Shown here: in pieces, positions 45,600-57,061 of the stretch
How the letters are laid out: every line of letters starts with the position of its first letter
How positions within the stretch are numbered: position 1 is the stretch's first letter
From: Prostheceraeus crozeri
Taxonomy: Eukaryota > Platyhelminthes > Polycladida > Euryleptidae
Reading direction: 5' to 3'
Length of the DNA stretch: 64,000 nt
NCBI GenBank assembly: GCA_907163375.1
Contig: CAJQUW010004404.1
Coordinates: 260,501-324,500 of the forward strand
Translations under genes and position numbers: made by a program
Notes under the pieces: generated by a model
What the model saw: only the letters and a program-made list of their open reading frames with translations
Database searches by the model: none
What the model was told of the DNA's origin: nothing

Positions 45600-47630
45600 C
45601 ATAGAAATAAACACCATGGAAAGTCCTAGAATGGAAAATGCATGAAAATTATGGCACACACTGGGTGAACTTAGTTGGGTTAAAAACAAATTTTGCGATT
45701 TGGTTTTCTCGTTTTCTGGTTGGCATTCATATTTATCAAGTCAATTTTTTGTCTGGATTATTGTTCCTTGTTTAAAGGTCGTGTACACAAAAGCAAAATT
45801 GAATCTGCAGAATACAGCAGCGACAGGATTACAAAGAAAGAGATCCTCTAAAACGTTCTTTACGCTTATTACTTTGAATCATCACTCCTATAATCTATCA
45901 AGAGCATAATCAGGCACAGATGCAGCTTGTAATGTCGATTTGCAGAACATGCATTACTCCAGCTTGAAATCAGAGGCCAAGACATCTTCGATCATTCATT
46001 TTTCCAGCTTCCAGAATATCCTCACATGTGTCATTCTATGATTAATCGAAAGTTCCAACGTCATTTTATTTATCTGAGTGATGATTGTAGGCAAAAAAGC
46101 TCTCAATGTGCATATTCCCAAAAAACGCTCGCTGTCTCTATCATTTGAATGAGAAATCATTCAATAATTAGAATTGTTATCTGAGAATTCTTGAGATGTT
46201 CTGACAACCAGTACAATGACTACTTTCAATTGTGACTATCTGAACCAACTTTTAATTCGTATTCTAGCACGGTAAAATTAGGTAACAGTTGTCAATGACT
46301 GCCGCAAATAGACACAATAAATCAACTCATGGAAGAGTAGACTATTTCATGCATAGAAGTGGATAATAGTGCACTAGAATGGAAGTTTGATATCTTGCTT
46401 AAGTGCAATGATGGCACATGGAAAAATCTATGGTTCGTAGATCTGTTTCGATCTAAAACATCGTATCATAGTCAAACTATTTGCCAAGTTGGTTGTGGAA
46501 GTTGTTGACAGCAAATTGCAGGATTTTCATGAAGAGAACTTTTAGTGAGATGGCAGCATTGTTTCATGTGAATTAGCCTACTATTCCATGGATTAATATA
46601 CTGTTTCTATTTGTAGCAGTCATTGACAACTATTTTCTAATTTTTCAATACTGGAATGCGAATCAAAAATTGGTTCAGAGTCATGATCGAATGTGGTCGG
46701 TGTACTGGTTGTAAGAATATCTCAAGAATTCAAAGATAAAAATTCTAATTATTGGATAATTTCTCGATCAAGAGGTTAAGAAACCTAGTGCTTTTCTGGA
46801 ATAAGCACACTGAAAGCTTCTTTACCTACAATCATTTCTCAGATAAATAGAAGATCGCAGGAACTTCTCAATTAATCATTGAATGACTTATGTGATATAA
46901 TTTGATGATATTTTGGAAGCTCATATTCGAAAGCATGCAAAGGTTTTGAAAATTGTTCAAATATATTGAACAGGGGAACCCTTTTAAGTAAAATGAATAC
47001 TCTGAGATTTCTTGGCCTCTGATTTCAAGCTGGAGCAATGCATGCTCTGTAAATCGACATTACAAGCTGCGTATGCATCTGATTATACTCTTGATTGATT
47101 ATAGGAGCGATATTTCAAAATGATGAACGTACAGAACGTTTTACAGGATTTCCTTCTTTGTCATCCTGTCGCTGCAGTATTTTGTAAATTCACAATTGCT
47201 TTTGTGTACATGATCTTTGGACTAGGGGCAACAATCCAGATCACAAACTGACTTGATAATGAAAAATGCCAACCCGAAAACAAGAAAGCCAGCTCGCAAA
47301 ATTTGCTTTTTGCCCCAACTAAGTTCCCCGGAGTGTCCCATAATTTCCATGCAATTTCCATTCTACGACTTTCTATGGTATTATTAATTTCTATGATTTC
47401 ATATGAAACAGCATAGCCATCTCACTTAAAATTCTCTTCAGGAAAAACCTGCAATTTGCTGTCATCAACTTCCTCATGAAACGTGACAGATAGTTGGACT
47501 ATGATGCAATGCATTACATCGAAATTGATCTACAAACCACAGATTTTTCTTCGTTTCTTCGTGCCATCGTTGTGCATAAGCAAGATATCAAACTTCCATT
47601 CTACATGGTCTTCAACTGTCTACTTCCATG
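45600..47630. mobile_element. CATAGAAAT-family hAT element, ~980 bp, carrying an inverted sister copy
   Basis: Starts CATAGAAATAAAC, ends ...CTACTTCCATG, with perfect 8-bp duplication CTCGAAGG (45592-45599, 47631-47638). Its own sequence is 45600-46351 plus 47404-47630; a second, inverted family member occupies 46352-47395. It shares ends and an inner AGAATGGAA block with the 260-bp MITEs at 23340 and 24094. No ORF of note. Confidence 0.88.
46352..47395. mobile_element. Inverted sister copy nested inside the 45600 element
   Basis: 1044 bp, starts CATAGAAGTGG and ends AATTTCTATG. 8-bp flanks ATTTCATG (46344-46351) and ATTTCATA (47396-47403) match at 7 of 8. Its sequence is the inverted counterpart of the host element over its full length, which creates ~700-bp near-palindromic arms between 45600 and 47395. 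Confidence 0.85.
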
Positions 47631-47638
47631 CTCGAAGG

Positions 47639-48592
47639 TATTCCGGGATCATGGAGCCTGTATCCAATATTTGGCATGATTAAAAATACCAACCTACAAA
47701 GAAAAAAAATAAATGCTTGATGATACATAAATTGACCCTCTAGTTTTGTAAAGCATGCAACTTGATCTTGGATTCCTACCTTAAGTATCTGGATAGTCAA
47801 AAAATCAACTTTTAGAGATAGATCCCGTGGAACTAAATTTTGAAGAAATCAACTGCGAAAATATCCACGTATATGTAACTTTTCAAAGAGATAATTCACC
47901 ATGGAAGTTAATTATATGTAAATTTGTGCATAAATTATAAGCATTATCTTCAAGACTCAGGTTTTGAGATATTTTAGTAAATAAGATATCAAAAACAAAT
48001 TGGATATTTTCTGCTTTCTTTAAATACTAAATTCCGTCGCTGACGCGAAAACCTCTATTTAATTTTCTCATGGCGTTAACTATTGTCGCCTACCCAATGG
48101 ATGTAATGACTTCTAATTTTGATGTATATCTTCAAAAAAAAAGTTCAGTAAAATTATTCAGCAATACATTAGGTCCAGTAATATTGGGTCAAACTATTGT
48201 CCGTCGGTGATGTTGAATGCAATTTTGTCTAGTTGTGAAAGTCACTCTTCATCTCTAGGACTCTCCATGTCTTCATACGATTGTTTAGTTTAAAACCTAC
48301 CAGGTAATCTGTCGTCGTATACATGTGCGTAAATATCACTCTAGCAATATGCTTTATGATGCAGATATTTTCTACGTACATGTAACATAAAAATTAATTA
48401 ATGTATCGCAAATTGAATTTTCTCTTGTTTTCTGAATGTGCCTAAATAAATAGGCCTAATCATGAAAAATCAATGAGATTCTAAACAGCATCAATGAAAG
48501 CATAATGCGCCGATTACCATTCTATACGATTCTTTATTGAGTAACTGTTGATAGTCTAGGTACTTAAAAATAAACCCCATCTTATTTTAGAT
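47639..48592. other. Spacer, no gene seen
   Basis: AT-rich, no element ends recognised. Confidence 0.45.
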
Positions 48593-48600
48593 GAAAGTAG

Positions 48601-49030
48601 GGTACTTCTATTCTTCCCCCACCCCACATTTATCAAGTTTTCCAAAATCATCAAATTTCGCCAAAGTTAGTCACTTTGGGTTTAGAATAGACCTAATCTG
48701 TCACTGAATGACACTACAACACGAGTACACGACTGAGAAGTCTTACTTGAACCCTGGGATGATGGATTGGTCCCTTGGATACTCAGTTAGAATACAAGGT
48801 ACGGCTGTGGTCATTAACTTCGTGTGATTGTTGTCTACAGACAAATGACGAGCAATTGTCTAATTCTGAGGCTGTAAAAGTTCTACAAGTCAAATAAGAG
48901 GAGTTTTACACACTCTACGCTATGCGACATTAGTGAGACTGCCCGTAGGAGCAAGAGAAGATCGCTGACGATGCAACACCTCCGGGTGTCAACAACAGAA
49001 ATGTGGGGGGGGGTGTAGAATAGAAGTACA
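48601..49030. mobile_element. hAT-type MITE with C/G-run ends (430 bp)
   Basis: Ends GGTACTTCTATTCT(tc)CCCC... and inverse ...GGGGTGTAGAATAGAAGTACA. Perfect 8-bp duplication GAAAGTAG (48593-48600, 49031-49038). A truncated relative is at 56133-56375. Confidence 0.85.
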
Positions 49031-49467
49031 GAAAGTAGTTCATATTACCACCATTTAGTGCCACCGAAGATAACCTTCCGTAATTAATTAAAGACATCCA
49101 CTTTCATTATTCAAATAGATCTTAGAATGGAAAATGCAATTCCTTGATAGTAAGCAAAACAGTTGTAGCCTATGCAACGTTGTTGTAGGCTGCATTTACA
49201 TGTGCATGCATTGCACAGCTATGTCATTAAAGTCACTATTATAGTACACAGCCCTTAAAACCCTAATAAAATAATTTGAAACCTGTTACTGCCTTTTAAC
49301 AAAATTGGTTACCCGCGGATGGCTCACAAACTTGTGGCTCGTTATCACAACTTGGTTGCCCACCCCTGATTTATGTAAAGGCATGCATCCATTGCATTCA
49401 ATCATGTTTATCTCACATTATTTCTTGAAACATTCATGTGAGATCAGACAGATCGACGTTGATAGAC

Positions 49468-50042
49468 TTTTTTGATTTTCTCAATAACACAGTCTACGTA
49501 ACATTTTTAAAGAATCACTGCTATTGCATCATCAACGGATGATGCATCAGTATTCCAGTCATGATCATTCTGATTTCTATGGTTACGAGTTATGTTACAC
49601 ATTCTTTTATTTATAGCTTGTGGAACGGTTTCATCTATTTTTGTCATAATTCCACGTCGTTTGACTTAGCAATGCAGCTGTATTGCATAATATAAATGAA
49701 TTACAGAATGTATTCATCATGCATGCAAATCAGGTAAGTATTTGATCTGAATCCAATTGGAATCATGCCTCTATTTATAGGCTAGGGAAAACTAGCACTC
49801 TAATATTGTTCATACACTCATTCTCTTAATTTCCCTCAGAATAATTTTTTTCAAATGAGTGATCAATCATTCACCCAGTCCGTGACTCAGTCATGTCGGG
49901 AACGAGTATTATGCAAGTGCAACTACAATGTCTGTGCTTCTCTTTCAATGCCACTTCTGATGCGGTCAAGACAATTGAATGAAGAAGCATTCAACTAAGT
50001 TATAAACTGAATTGATGATGCTGACCCGCCTGAGGCATCCTA
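49468..50042 (+). repeat. Long direct repeat, copy 2
   Basis: See copy 1 at 44513-45085. The copies are 4.4 kb apart. The intervening DNA has no retroelement coding, so an LTR pair is not supported; segmental duplication or two copies of an unclassified element fit better. Confidence 0.8.
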
Positions 50043-52307
50043 AGTTGTTTTATTTAGTGTCTGCGGCTACAGTCAAGCAAGCATAGTTCTTAAGCAAATA
50101 AGCTTCATGTATACGCAAGAAAAATATCCACAGACCCTAGCTTCCTTGGAATCTACAGTCACTGAATTTTTTACAACAAGGACCCGCTAGTACGACTCGA
50201 AATCCATGCGCAATCTGTAATTTTTTTAATTTTTAATTAAATAGAATCTCTAAAGGTCCATTTTAGGTCTATAACGACATTTTGGGCAATTTTTGTCTTC
50301 TTAACTTTGCAACGTCTTTTTCTTTGAAAGTTTGCGTACCGGTACATAGTCAATTCTTCATGCTGAACTCGAAAATCATATTGGCGATTACACCAAATGA
50401 GCACTTGTACAAGTTTTTTTATTCGTACTGTATATTATCTGTTGTCTTCTGACCGATAATTCTGTGGTCTCGATCAGATGGACATTTTGACCGTTTTACG
50501 GAGATTTCGAAAATGATAACTATTGTCCTATGAAGTAAAATTTCGCATGCATGATAACATTATGGTTCTTGATAATCAGTAAGTTTTCATGAAATTCGGA
50601 TAAAAAAAGTGGTTTCAGCAATAAATTGAAATTTTGAGAAAAATCAAAAAAGTCTGGTCGAAAGAATACAGGACATTTTTTAAAATTCACAATTGTTCAA
50701 TTGTGATGATCCATAGTTGATTTTTTCCTTTTAGAAAAACATACTACCGTAGACACACAAATGATGTATATCGTTGTTTATAGAAAATAAATAGATCATT
50801 TCTAAGTTGAGAACTGCGTATCGATCAGAAAACAATTTTGTGGGACAAAGGCTAATTGAAAAACTATCCCAAACCAATGTCAATGCATTGCTGAATTATA
50901 GTCTGGTTGAAAGGACGGTTCATGCGCTCACATGATACATAACTTCATATGCATATTTTTTGTAGATCACAGCGAAATTTCTTCCCGAAGACAGAGTACC
51001 TATGCTTGGGACACGCTGTTTTTGGCACCTTTTCTGCCTTGAGCTAAAATTTTCATGACGAAAACTTTGTTAGATTGATTTGAATTTATGATGACCGAAA
51101 AGAGGAGATCTCAAGGATTAGGTTGAAAACAATTATGAAAATCGGTTCAGAACTAAGGATTTTGCAGACGAAAGACATGTTTATGCCAAATGTTATTATA
51201 AAATGGATTTACCCAAAATCTCAAATTTCTGTTACCTTTTGTATAGATCATCATTGGGTGAAATTAATGAGATTATTTAGAGTAATATATTTGAAAATAC
51301 AGCAGAGCTGCTTAAATCTAGGATTCCATGACGCTCATCTATGGACGTTCATTTCTGTTAATGGACTGACACGCTGGTTGACCGACTGGTTGGCCTATAT
51401 GAATATTTGACATAAATCAATGTTCAAAATGAAAGTTATCAATATGTTCATAGCTCGACACCAAAAGAGGACTGCTGACAAAGCTTTCACCACAGCAATT
51501 GATGAGTTTGAGATTTTCACAGCTGTTTAGAGAATCTAAAATGGTTGTAATTATGGCTCCGGCTATGCCTATTTCCGATAGGCATTGATGAATTTAAAAT
51601 AATGGACAAATGCAAGGGTTCTGCTGCACAGAATAAATCAATTTCAATAAAATTAGCCATCTGAGGTTTTGTTGTAGCAGTGACCATCGTGAAACCGCTT
51701 CGTAAAGCAACTGATATTATGACAAATGTTGCTGACTTAAAAATGCCATATTTTCGCATATGTTTACCAAGAGCCTGAGCGGCACTCAAAGGGATTCATT
51801 ATATCGATCTGCTACACGTAGGTTGAAGCATCACTGAAAATCAACTCTCCCAATGTTTTCATATCGATTTGAGCAGGTGAACTAGGAAATTGTGAATGGG
51901 TTCTGCTGGACCCACCCCCTCAGGTCTCTGGGGGTTAATTTATAGTGTTACCGCATAATATTTAATCGAAGTGAGAAATGAATAAGGAAGGAGACAATGC
52001 AAATGGATATACCCCAAGGGCTATAACCCTAGTACATTGCTACTATTTAAGACTTGAAAGTAAGTAGTATGATAAAGCAAAAAAAAACACCGAAGTCAAA
52101 AACAGACCAAGCAGATCTAACGCAGCGATCGATCAACCTAATTGACGCTGTCATATTTTCTCGACTAGAGGGCCTCCTTAATGAGACGCCTTGTAATGTA
52201 CTTCCCTATCAACGACCTCACACTCGGACCAGTTTATTTCATGCCCGGATTCCTACACATGACTACACTAGCTACCCAGAATGCAAGGAAGACATACTTA
52301 CATTATT
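50043..52307. other. Spacer, no recognised gene
   Basis: 2.3 kb of AT-rich DNA. A 90-codon minus-strand reading at 51517-51789 (KYGIFKSATFVIISVALRSG) is not recognised. No repeat ends found. Confidence 0.45.
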
Positions 52308-53089
52308 AAGTCGATGAAGTTAGCATTAACATTAGCAAGGATTTTTGAAAAATGATTGTACAGCAACGAAAACAGTGCGATAATCTTATTTTTACAATGG
52401 AAAAATATACCAGAAGTTAGATAAGTCAAATTTGACCATCTTAATTCTAAAAATTGAAATCAAAATTAAAAAGTTGCTGTTATCTCCCTGCTGTATGGAA
52501 AATGGAATTGTACAGCAGTTTGAAGCATACCACACTAATCAACTAGTCAATGGAAGAAATGTACGCAGGATTTGGAGACCGCCACTTCCTCATCTATCTA
52601 GCCGGTCAGAACCGGATTCATTGAAAATCGTCGCTTATCAGCACATTTTTCAATGAATCCGGTTCTGACCGGTTAGATGAGGGAGTGGCGGTCTTCAAAC
52701 CCTGTGTACATTTCTTCCATTGACTAGTTCATAAGTGTGATATGGTTCAAACTGCTGTACAATTTTATTTTCCATATAGCAGGGCGATCACAGCAACTTT
52801 TTTAATTCTTAATGCATTCATCACGAAAAAGTTAATGTTATCACCCCCTTATATTGACCAAAAGTTGAAGTTAAGTAAAACAAAAAATTACACTTGCCGA
52901 ACGTTTCGGGAATACTCCCCCTTTTTTAATTTTGATTTTAGTTTTTAGAATTAAAATGGTCAAATTTGACTTATCTGACGTCTGGCACATTTTTTTCGTC
53001 GTAAAAATAGTGTTATCGTACTGTTTTTGTTGCTGTACAATCATTTTTCAAAAAATCCCTGCTGACATGGATGCTAACTTCATCGACTT
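52308..53089. repeat. ~780-bp imperfect palindrome
   Basis: Left arm 52308-52628 and right arm 52648-53089 are inverted copies around a ~20-base loop (tcgtcgcttatcagcacat). Close to the loop pairing is nearly perfect (GAACCGGATTCATTGAAAA). The right arm has an extra ~120-bp segment (52809-52931) flanked by the 10-bp direct repeat TTTTTTAATT. The outermost match is AAGTCGATGAAGTTAGCAT. Confidence 0.85.
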
Positions 53090-53405
53090 CCGCAAAGTGC
53101 GCTTATGCTCGTACATCCGCTCATCCACACTCTTTGATCTCTCACCGACGTGGTTCCATGAACAATTGTCGTTCGACAACCTCACCTGGACGAAATAAAG
53201 TCATAAGTAGATTGCCGGCATCCAGAACTGAATAAGCGTATAAATGAATGTCTTCTCACTCTCACGTTTTCATTTTCGGCAAGTTTTTTTATGCCGGCTG
53301 AAAAATCTCCATTAAGAAAGAAAAAAATAAGAAATGTAGCCAACATAGAGGAATAGTTCAGCTTTCTTACATTCCTATCTCTTCAATATTTTTACATCTC
53401 ATCAC

Positions 53406-54060
53406 TAGGGCAATTTTTTTATGACGTCATATTTTTAGGGTAAGGTAATATTGTCATATTTTCGGTGTCTCATCATATTTAGTCATATTTTGGTCATTTA
53501 GAGTTGCCGGGAAGTAGATATAGAAATGACCGATTCTTGCAGAATGATGCAATACTGGTCTTCTCAACAGCGCGATGCAGTCTGAGGACAGTTCCAGTGT
53601 GTACATCGCTTACAGGTGTGAATTACCAGCGGCGCCAGGATTGCCTCGTCGGTCGTCTGCCTTTCCTTGCCAGTCAACCGCTGTTCGGTAGAGCTTTCCT
53701 CTCCATATTGAAGAAGATGCTATGCAAAGACATACTTTTTTTTAACATCAAATGAAGTAAATTACGTACTGTTTTAAACAACAAGCTGCAAATGAGTATA
53801 CCACGGTAAAAGTTTGGAATAGATCGTTTTATTTGTCTTAAATTTTTGCCTGAAAATGAAAACATGATTATTGCTATATTTTATCATTTTTAAATCGTGC
53901 TTAACTACAATTTGCGATTGTTAGGTAATAATTTGGTCATATTTAGAGTTTTTAGGTCATATTTGGTTATATTTTAAGCTTTTCTAGGTCATATTTGGAT
54001 ATATTTGCAGCTTTGTTAGGTCACATTTTTTCGATTTTTAGGTCATAAAAAATTGCCCTA
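53406..54060. mobile_element. hAT-like non-autonomous element (655 bp) with GGTCATATTT repeats
   Basis: Ends TAGGGCAATTTTTTTATGAC and inverse (one T fewer). Perfect 8-bp duplication CTCATCAC (53398-53405, 54061-54068). Both subterminal regions repeat TAGGTCATATTT-like words (at least five on the right). No recognised gene. Confidence 0.88.
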
Positions 54061-54068
54061 CTCATCAC

Positions 54069-55380
54069 ATTCTGATGCAGAAACAGATATTCAAACAGCC
54101 TACGTGCACGCTAACTACTGATTTGTTTTAGCTCTCTAATGAACACTCTCACTAGAAATAACATATCATGAATGAAAACTGCAATATTTTGGTTTCAAAA
54201 GTGTCTTTACTCATTTTCGTTCTGCTTAAATGACACGTTAAACTCTTAAAAATACAAAGCAATAGAAATATTCTATTCTGAAATAATATGACCTATTTTG
54301 CAATTGTAGGATTGCACGTCGGTGGATATAAATATCCTACTTCAATACATGATGCTCTTTTGCCAACTTGCAAGATGTGCGTCTTGTGATGCATTAAACT
54401 GCAATATTTGTGGGGGGGGGAGGAACTAATCAAGTGATTGACTTATTTATTTACATATCTGATAAGGTTATTCTCTTGGCTGCGCATCATTATTTAGTGC
54501 ATTTTTCTGCAGCCCACATTTCATATTTTTTATGTAGACCAAATAGTAGCGATCTAGCAGGAAATTCATCCGTCGATGACTTTGAAATCAAAATCCCAAA
54601 CATTCATTATGCAATGCTCTTCTTTTCGTTCATCCGTTTTATTCTTAAACGTCGGATCATGCAAAGGCTGATCAGTGCACTGTTCATGTTCTAGGATATC
54701 ACAATTTTCTCAATCACGTATTGAGATTTTCAACGCCCAGAATCTAGGTAGATTGGATAAGCATGGGACGTTTTGAGTTGCTCGACAGATTTAATATTCC
54801 AAATCCGTTAAGATGGAAATTGCAAGAATTATATGGAAATTTTCTGTTAACACCTCTGTGTATTAACATGGCCAGATGACCTCAAAAATGGAAAGATGAA
54901 TTTTTCAAGGGATGAACGCATTGCAATTGCATCACAATTTATCTTTTATCTTAGGGTGCATCATAATTTATCCTAGTGCGATGTTCATTGTCATTGTTGT
55001 CCAATTTCTTCTACCAGTATAATTTCCTAAGGTACTCGTCCAAGTACAATTTTCATTGCTGACACAAAACTCATGTAGAATGTACACTTGCAATAAATAC
55101 ATTTCAGCTTCCGACATTGAATTGTCGATTTATGATGAAGAGGCTATCGGCTAAATGTATAGTGTCGATAAAAAATCTCATCAATCTTGCAAATTTTGCA
55201 GTGCTGCATGCCCATGTTCATGTTGCGTGTTCATTTGTTTTCTATTGTATTCTGTATCCTTGACACAGGCAAAGTAATTAGTCCATAATGGATGATTAAC
55301 ACATCACTCTTCGAAAATGTGGCAGGACATTGGGATCGAGGAAACATGACACATTTTGAATGCAGCAAAACTCGATTGCT
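54069..55380. other. Spacer; possibly 3' UTR of the minus-strand exon
   Basis: A G10 run near 54411. No ORF of known family. A minus-strand AATAAA (plus TTTATT) near 54444 could end the gene at 55381, but it is distant. Confidence 0.4.
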
Positions 55381-55749
55381 TCATTGAGGATTAGATAATC
55401 TCCGTAATATTGACGAATAAGGCGTTTTGGCAATAGCTGAAAACCAAATTGCTGTAAAAATAATCATTGTGATTAAGAAAATAACACCACTTATCAAATT
55501 TATTATGATTGCAAACAGACGATTCTCCTCCAAAATAGCTTCCTCTTCCCGGGCGGCAGTCTGCGATTGATGGATCAATTCCAGTTTATTATAAATGCTA
55601 TAAACAAGACGTGTGATTTCTTTATGTAAAACAGAAGTAGAGGTTGCACGTGGAGCCTTTATAAGTTCAACCTTTACCACAGCAGAGTTTAATGAAGATA
55701 ATCCGATCACTTGAAGGGTAGAATCCTTGTTGTATATGTATTGGCAATC
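55381..55749 (-). CDS. Possible terminal exon of a single-pass membrane protein
   Basis: On the minus strand an acceptor (ttgctttcacatttcag) leads straight, in phase 0, into 122 codons and a stop. Order: VIGLSSLNSAVVKVELIKAP, a helical stretch rich in Glu/Gln (KLELIHQSQTAAREEEAILE), one hydrophobic helix (LFAIIINLISGVIFLITMII), and a short tail with RR. The layout (ectodomain end, coiled coil, one TM, short tail) resembles p24/TMED-like proteins, but I see no p24 tail motif and do not name it. Codon-like composition and the good acceptor argue for a real exon. Confidence 0.5.
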   Translation of the reverse strand, partial: DCQYIYNKDSTLQVIGLSSLNSAVVKVELIKAPRATSTSVLHKEITRLVYSIYNKLELIHQSQTAAREEEAILEENRLFAIIINLISGVIFLITMIIFTAIWFSAIAKTPYSSILRRLSNPQ

Positions 55750-56132
55750 CTGAAATGTGAAAGCAAAGTATGTCGTACAATGTTTATTCGTGCTCTGTGA
55801 TCAAATTGTTTACTTCTGGTTTTTTGCTAAATATTTATTTCTTTGATTAAGTTTTTGAAATTATTTTTACAGGAAATGATGTTCACATTTCTTATAAATA
55901 TTTCCAGAGATGAGCATCACGACACAAGCGAGAATAGTACAATGACTTATCTCAGCAAAATGCTCAAGCTACGGACATGGTGATAATAATTTGCGCTACT
56001 CGTGAAGTAAAACTGAAGTTTGTCCACAAGAAGTTTATAATCTCTGACTTCACAAAAAAGTCTACGAGAAATGTAATCAGCAATTTTAAATCAATAAAAG
56101 ATTAAATCTACATTCAGTTTTACGAATTCAGC

Positions 56133-56375
56133 GTACTTCTATTCTTCCCCCCCCCCACATTTTCCAATTTTTCCAAATTCATCAAATTTCGTCAAATTTA
56201 CCCACATTGGATTTTGAATAGACTTGATATGTCACTGATTGACAGACTAACAGCGCAACACCACTTAGAAGTCTTGCTTGAACCCTCGGATGAATGATTG
56301 GTACCTTGGATACCGAGTTGGAATACAAGATACAGCTGTGATCATGAACTTCTTGGGATTGCTGTTGTCTACCAG
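56133..56375. mobile_element. Truncated relative of the 48601 MITE
   Basis: Starts GTACTTCTATTCTTCCCCCC and follows the left ~245 bp of the 48601-49030 element, then stops at a different foldback. The right terminus is missing. Confidence 0.75.
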
Positions 56376-56385
56376 TGTTTTTGAG

Positions 56386-56500
56386 CGGATCGAAATTCCG
56401 CTTTCGCTCGCTTATTGCTCATTTGCTCATAATCCCCCTTCGCTCGCTCACTGCTGACTTCCTCAAAGTCATGCTTTCGCTCGCTCTCCGCTCAAAATCA
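56386..56500. repeat. Small foldback with CGCTCGCT motifs
   Basis: Ends TTTTGAGCGGA and inverse TCCGCTCAAAA. The interior repeats TTTCGCTCGCT-type words three to four times. MITE-like, but no clear target duplication. Confidence 0.5.
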
Positions 56501-57061
56501 TCGAAAAATGCCGCTCGCTTGCCCATTTCTCGATAATGCTCTCCTTAATTCCACGAACTTTTTATGCTCAGAGCTACTACCATGCTTTGAATTAAATAAA
56601 CACCTTAGTGTAGGCTGATTTGTCACAAAAAGCACATTTCGCTTTATTTTTAAAATTAATTTCGCGACAGATTCTGGGTCAAAATATGATACTGAGTAAG
56701 AAAAAATAGGGTTGCATTTTTTTATCGGCCATCTTTGTACATAGGCGACCAATTCAAATTTTAAAAAAATATAATAAGCAATATAAACCCTGAAATAATG
56801 CACTGAGAGCTTAAGTATGTATTACTCATAAATAGGAAGTCAGGTATGAGGAATTGTTTGACCATCTAATTTGACCGTGGGTCACGGGGTCAAGGGGTCA
56901 AGGTCAACCAGACATTGATTTTTAAATTTAAAAATTAATGATTCAAGAAAAGCCATATAACTTTTGAAATGGCCTGAAAACTGATTTGCATCTAACAGTC
57001 CATATTTTGCAGCTTTTTTATAAGTTCTTAATGAAAACTAAATAACAACTTGTCATATAGA
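56501..57061. other. Spacer, no recognised gene
   Basis: A minus reading at 56498-56803 has no recognised family; 'ggggtcaaggggtcaagg' at 56886 is a tiny direct repeat. Confidence 0.4.

Noticed and set aside
44513-50042. Interpretation of the two direct repeats as LTRs of one element
   Set aside because: No priming site, purine tract, target duplication or retroelement coding between them; the interval is filled with independent hAT-type insertions.
51517-51789. 90-codon minus-strand reading with a hydrophobic centre
   Set aside because: No family resemblance and no splice or element context; kept only as a note in the spacer entry.
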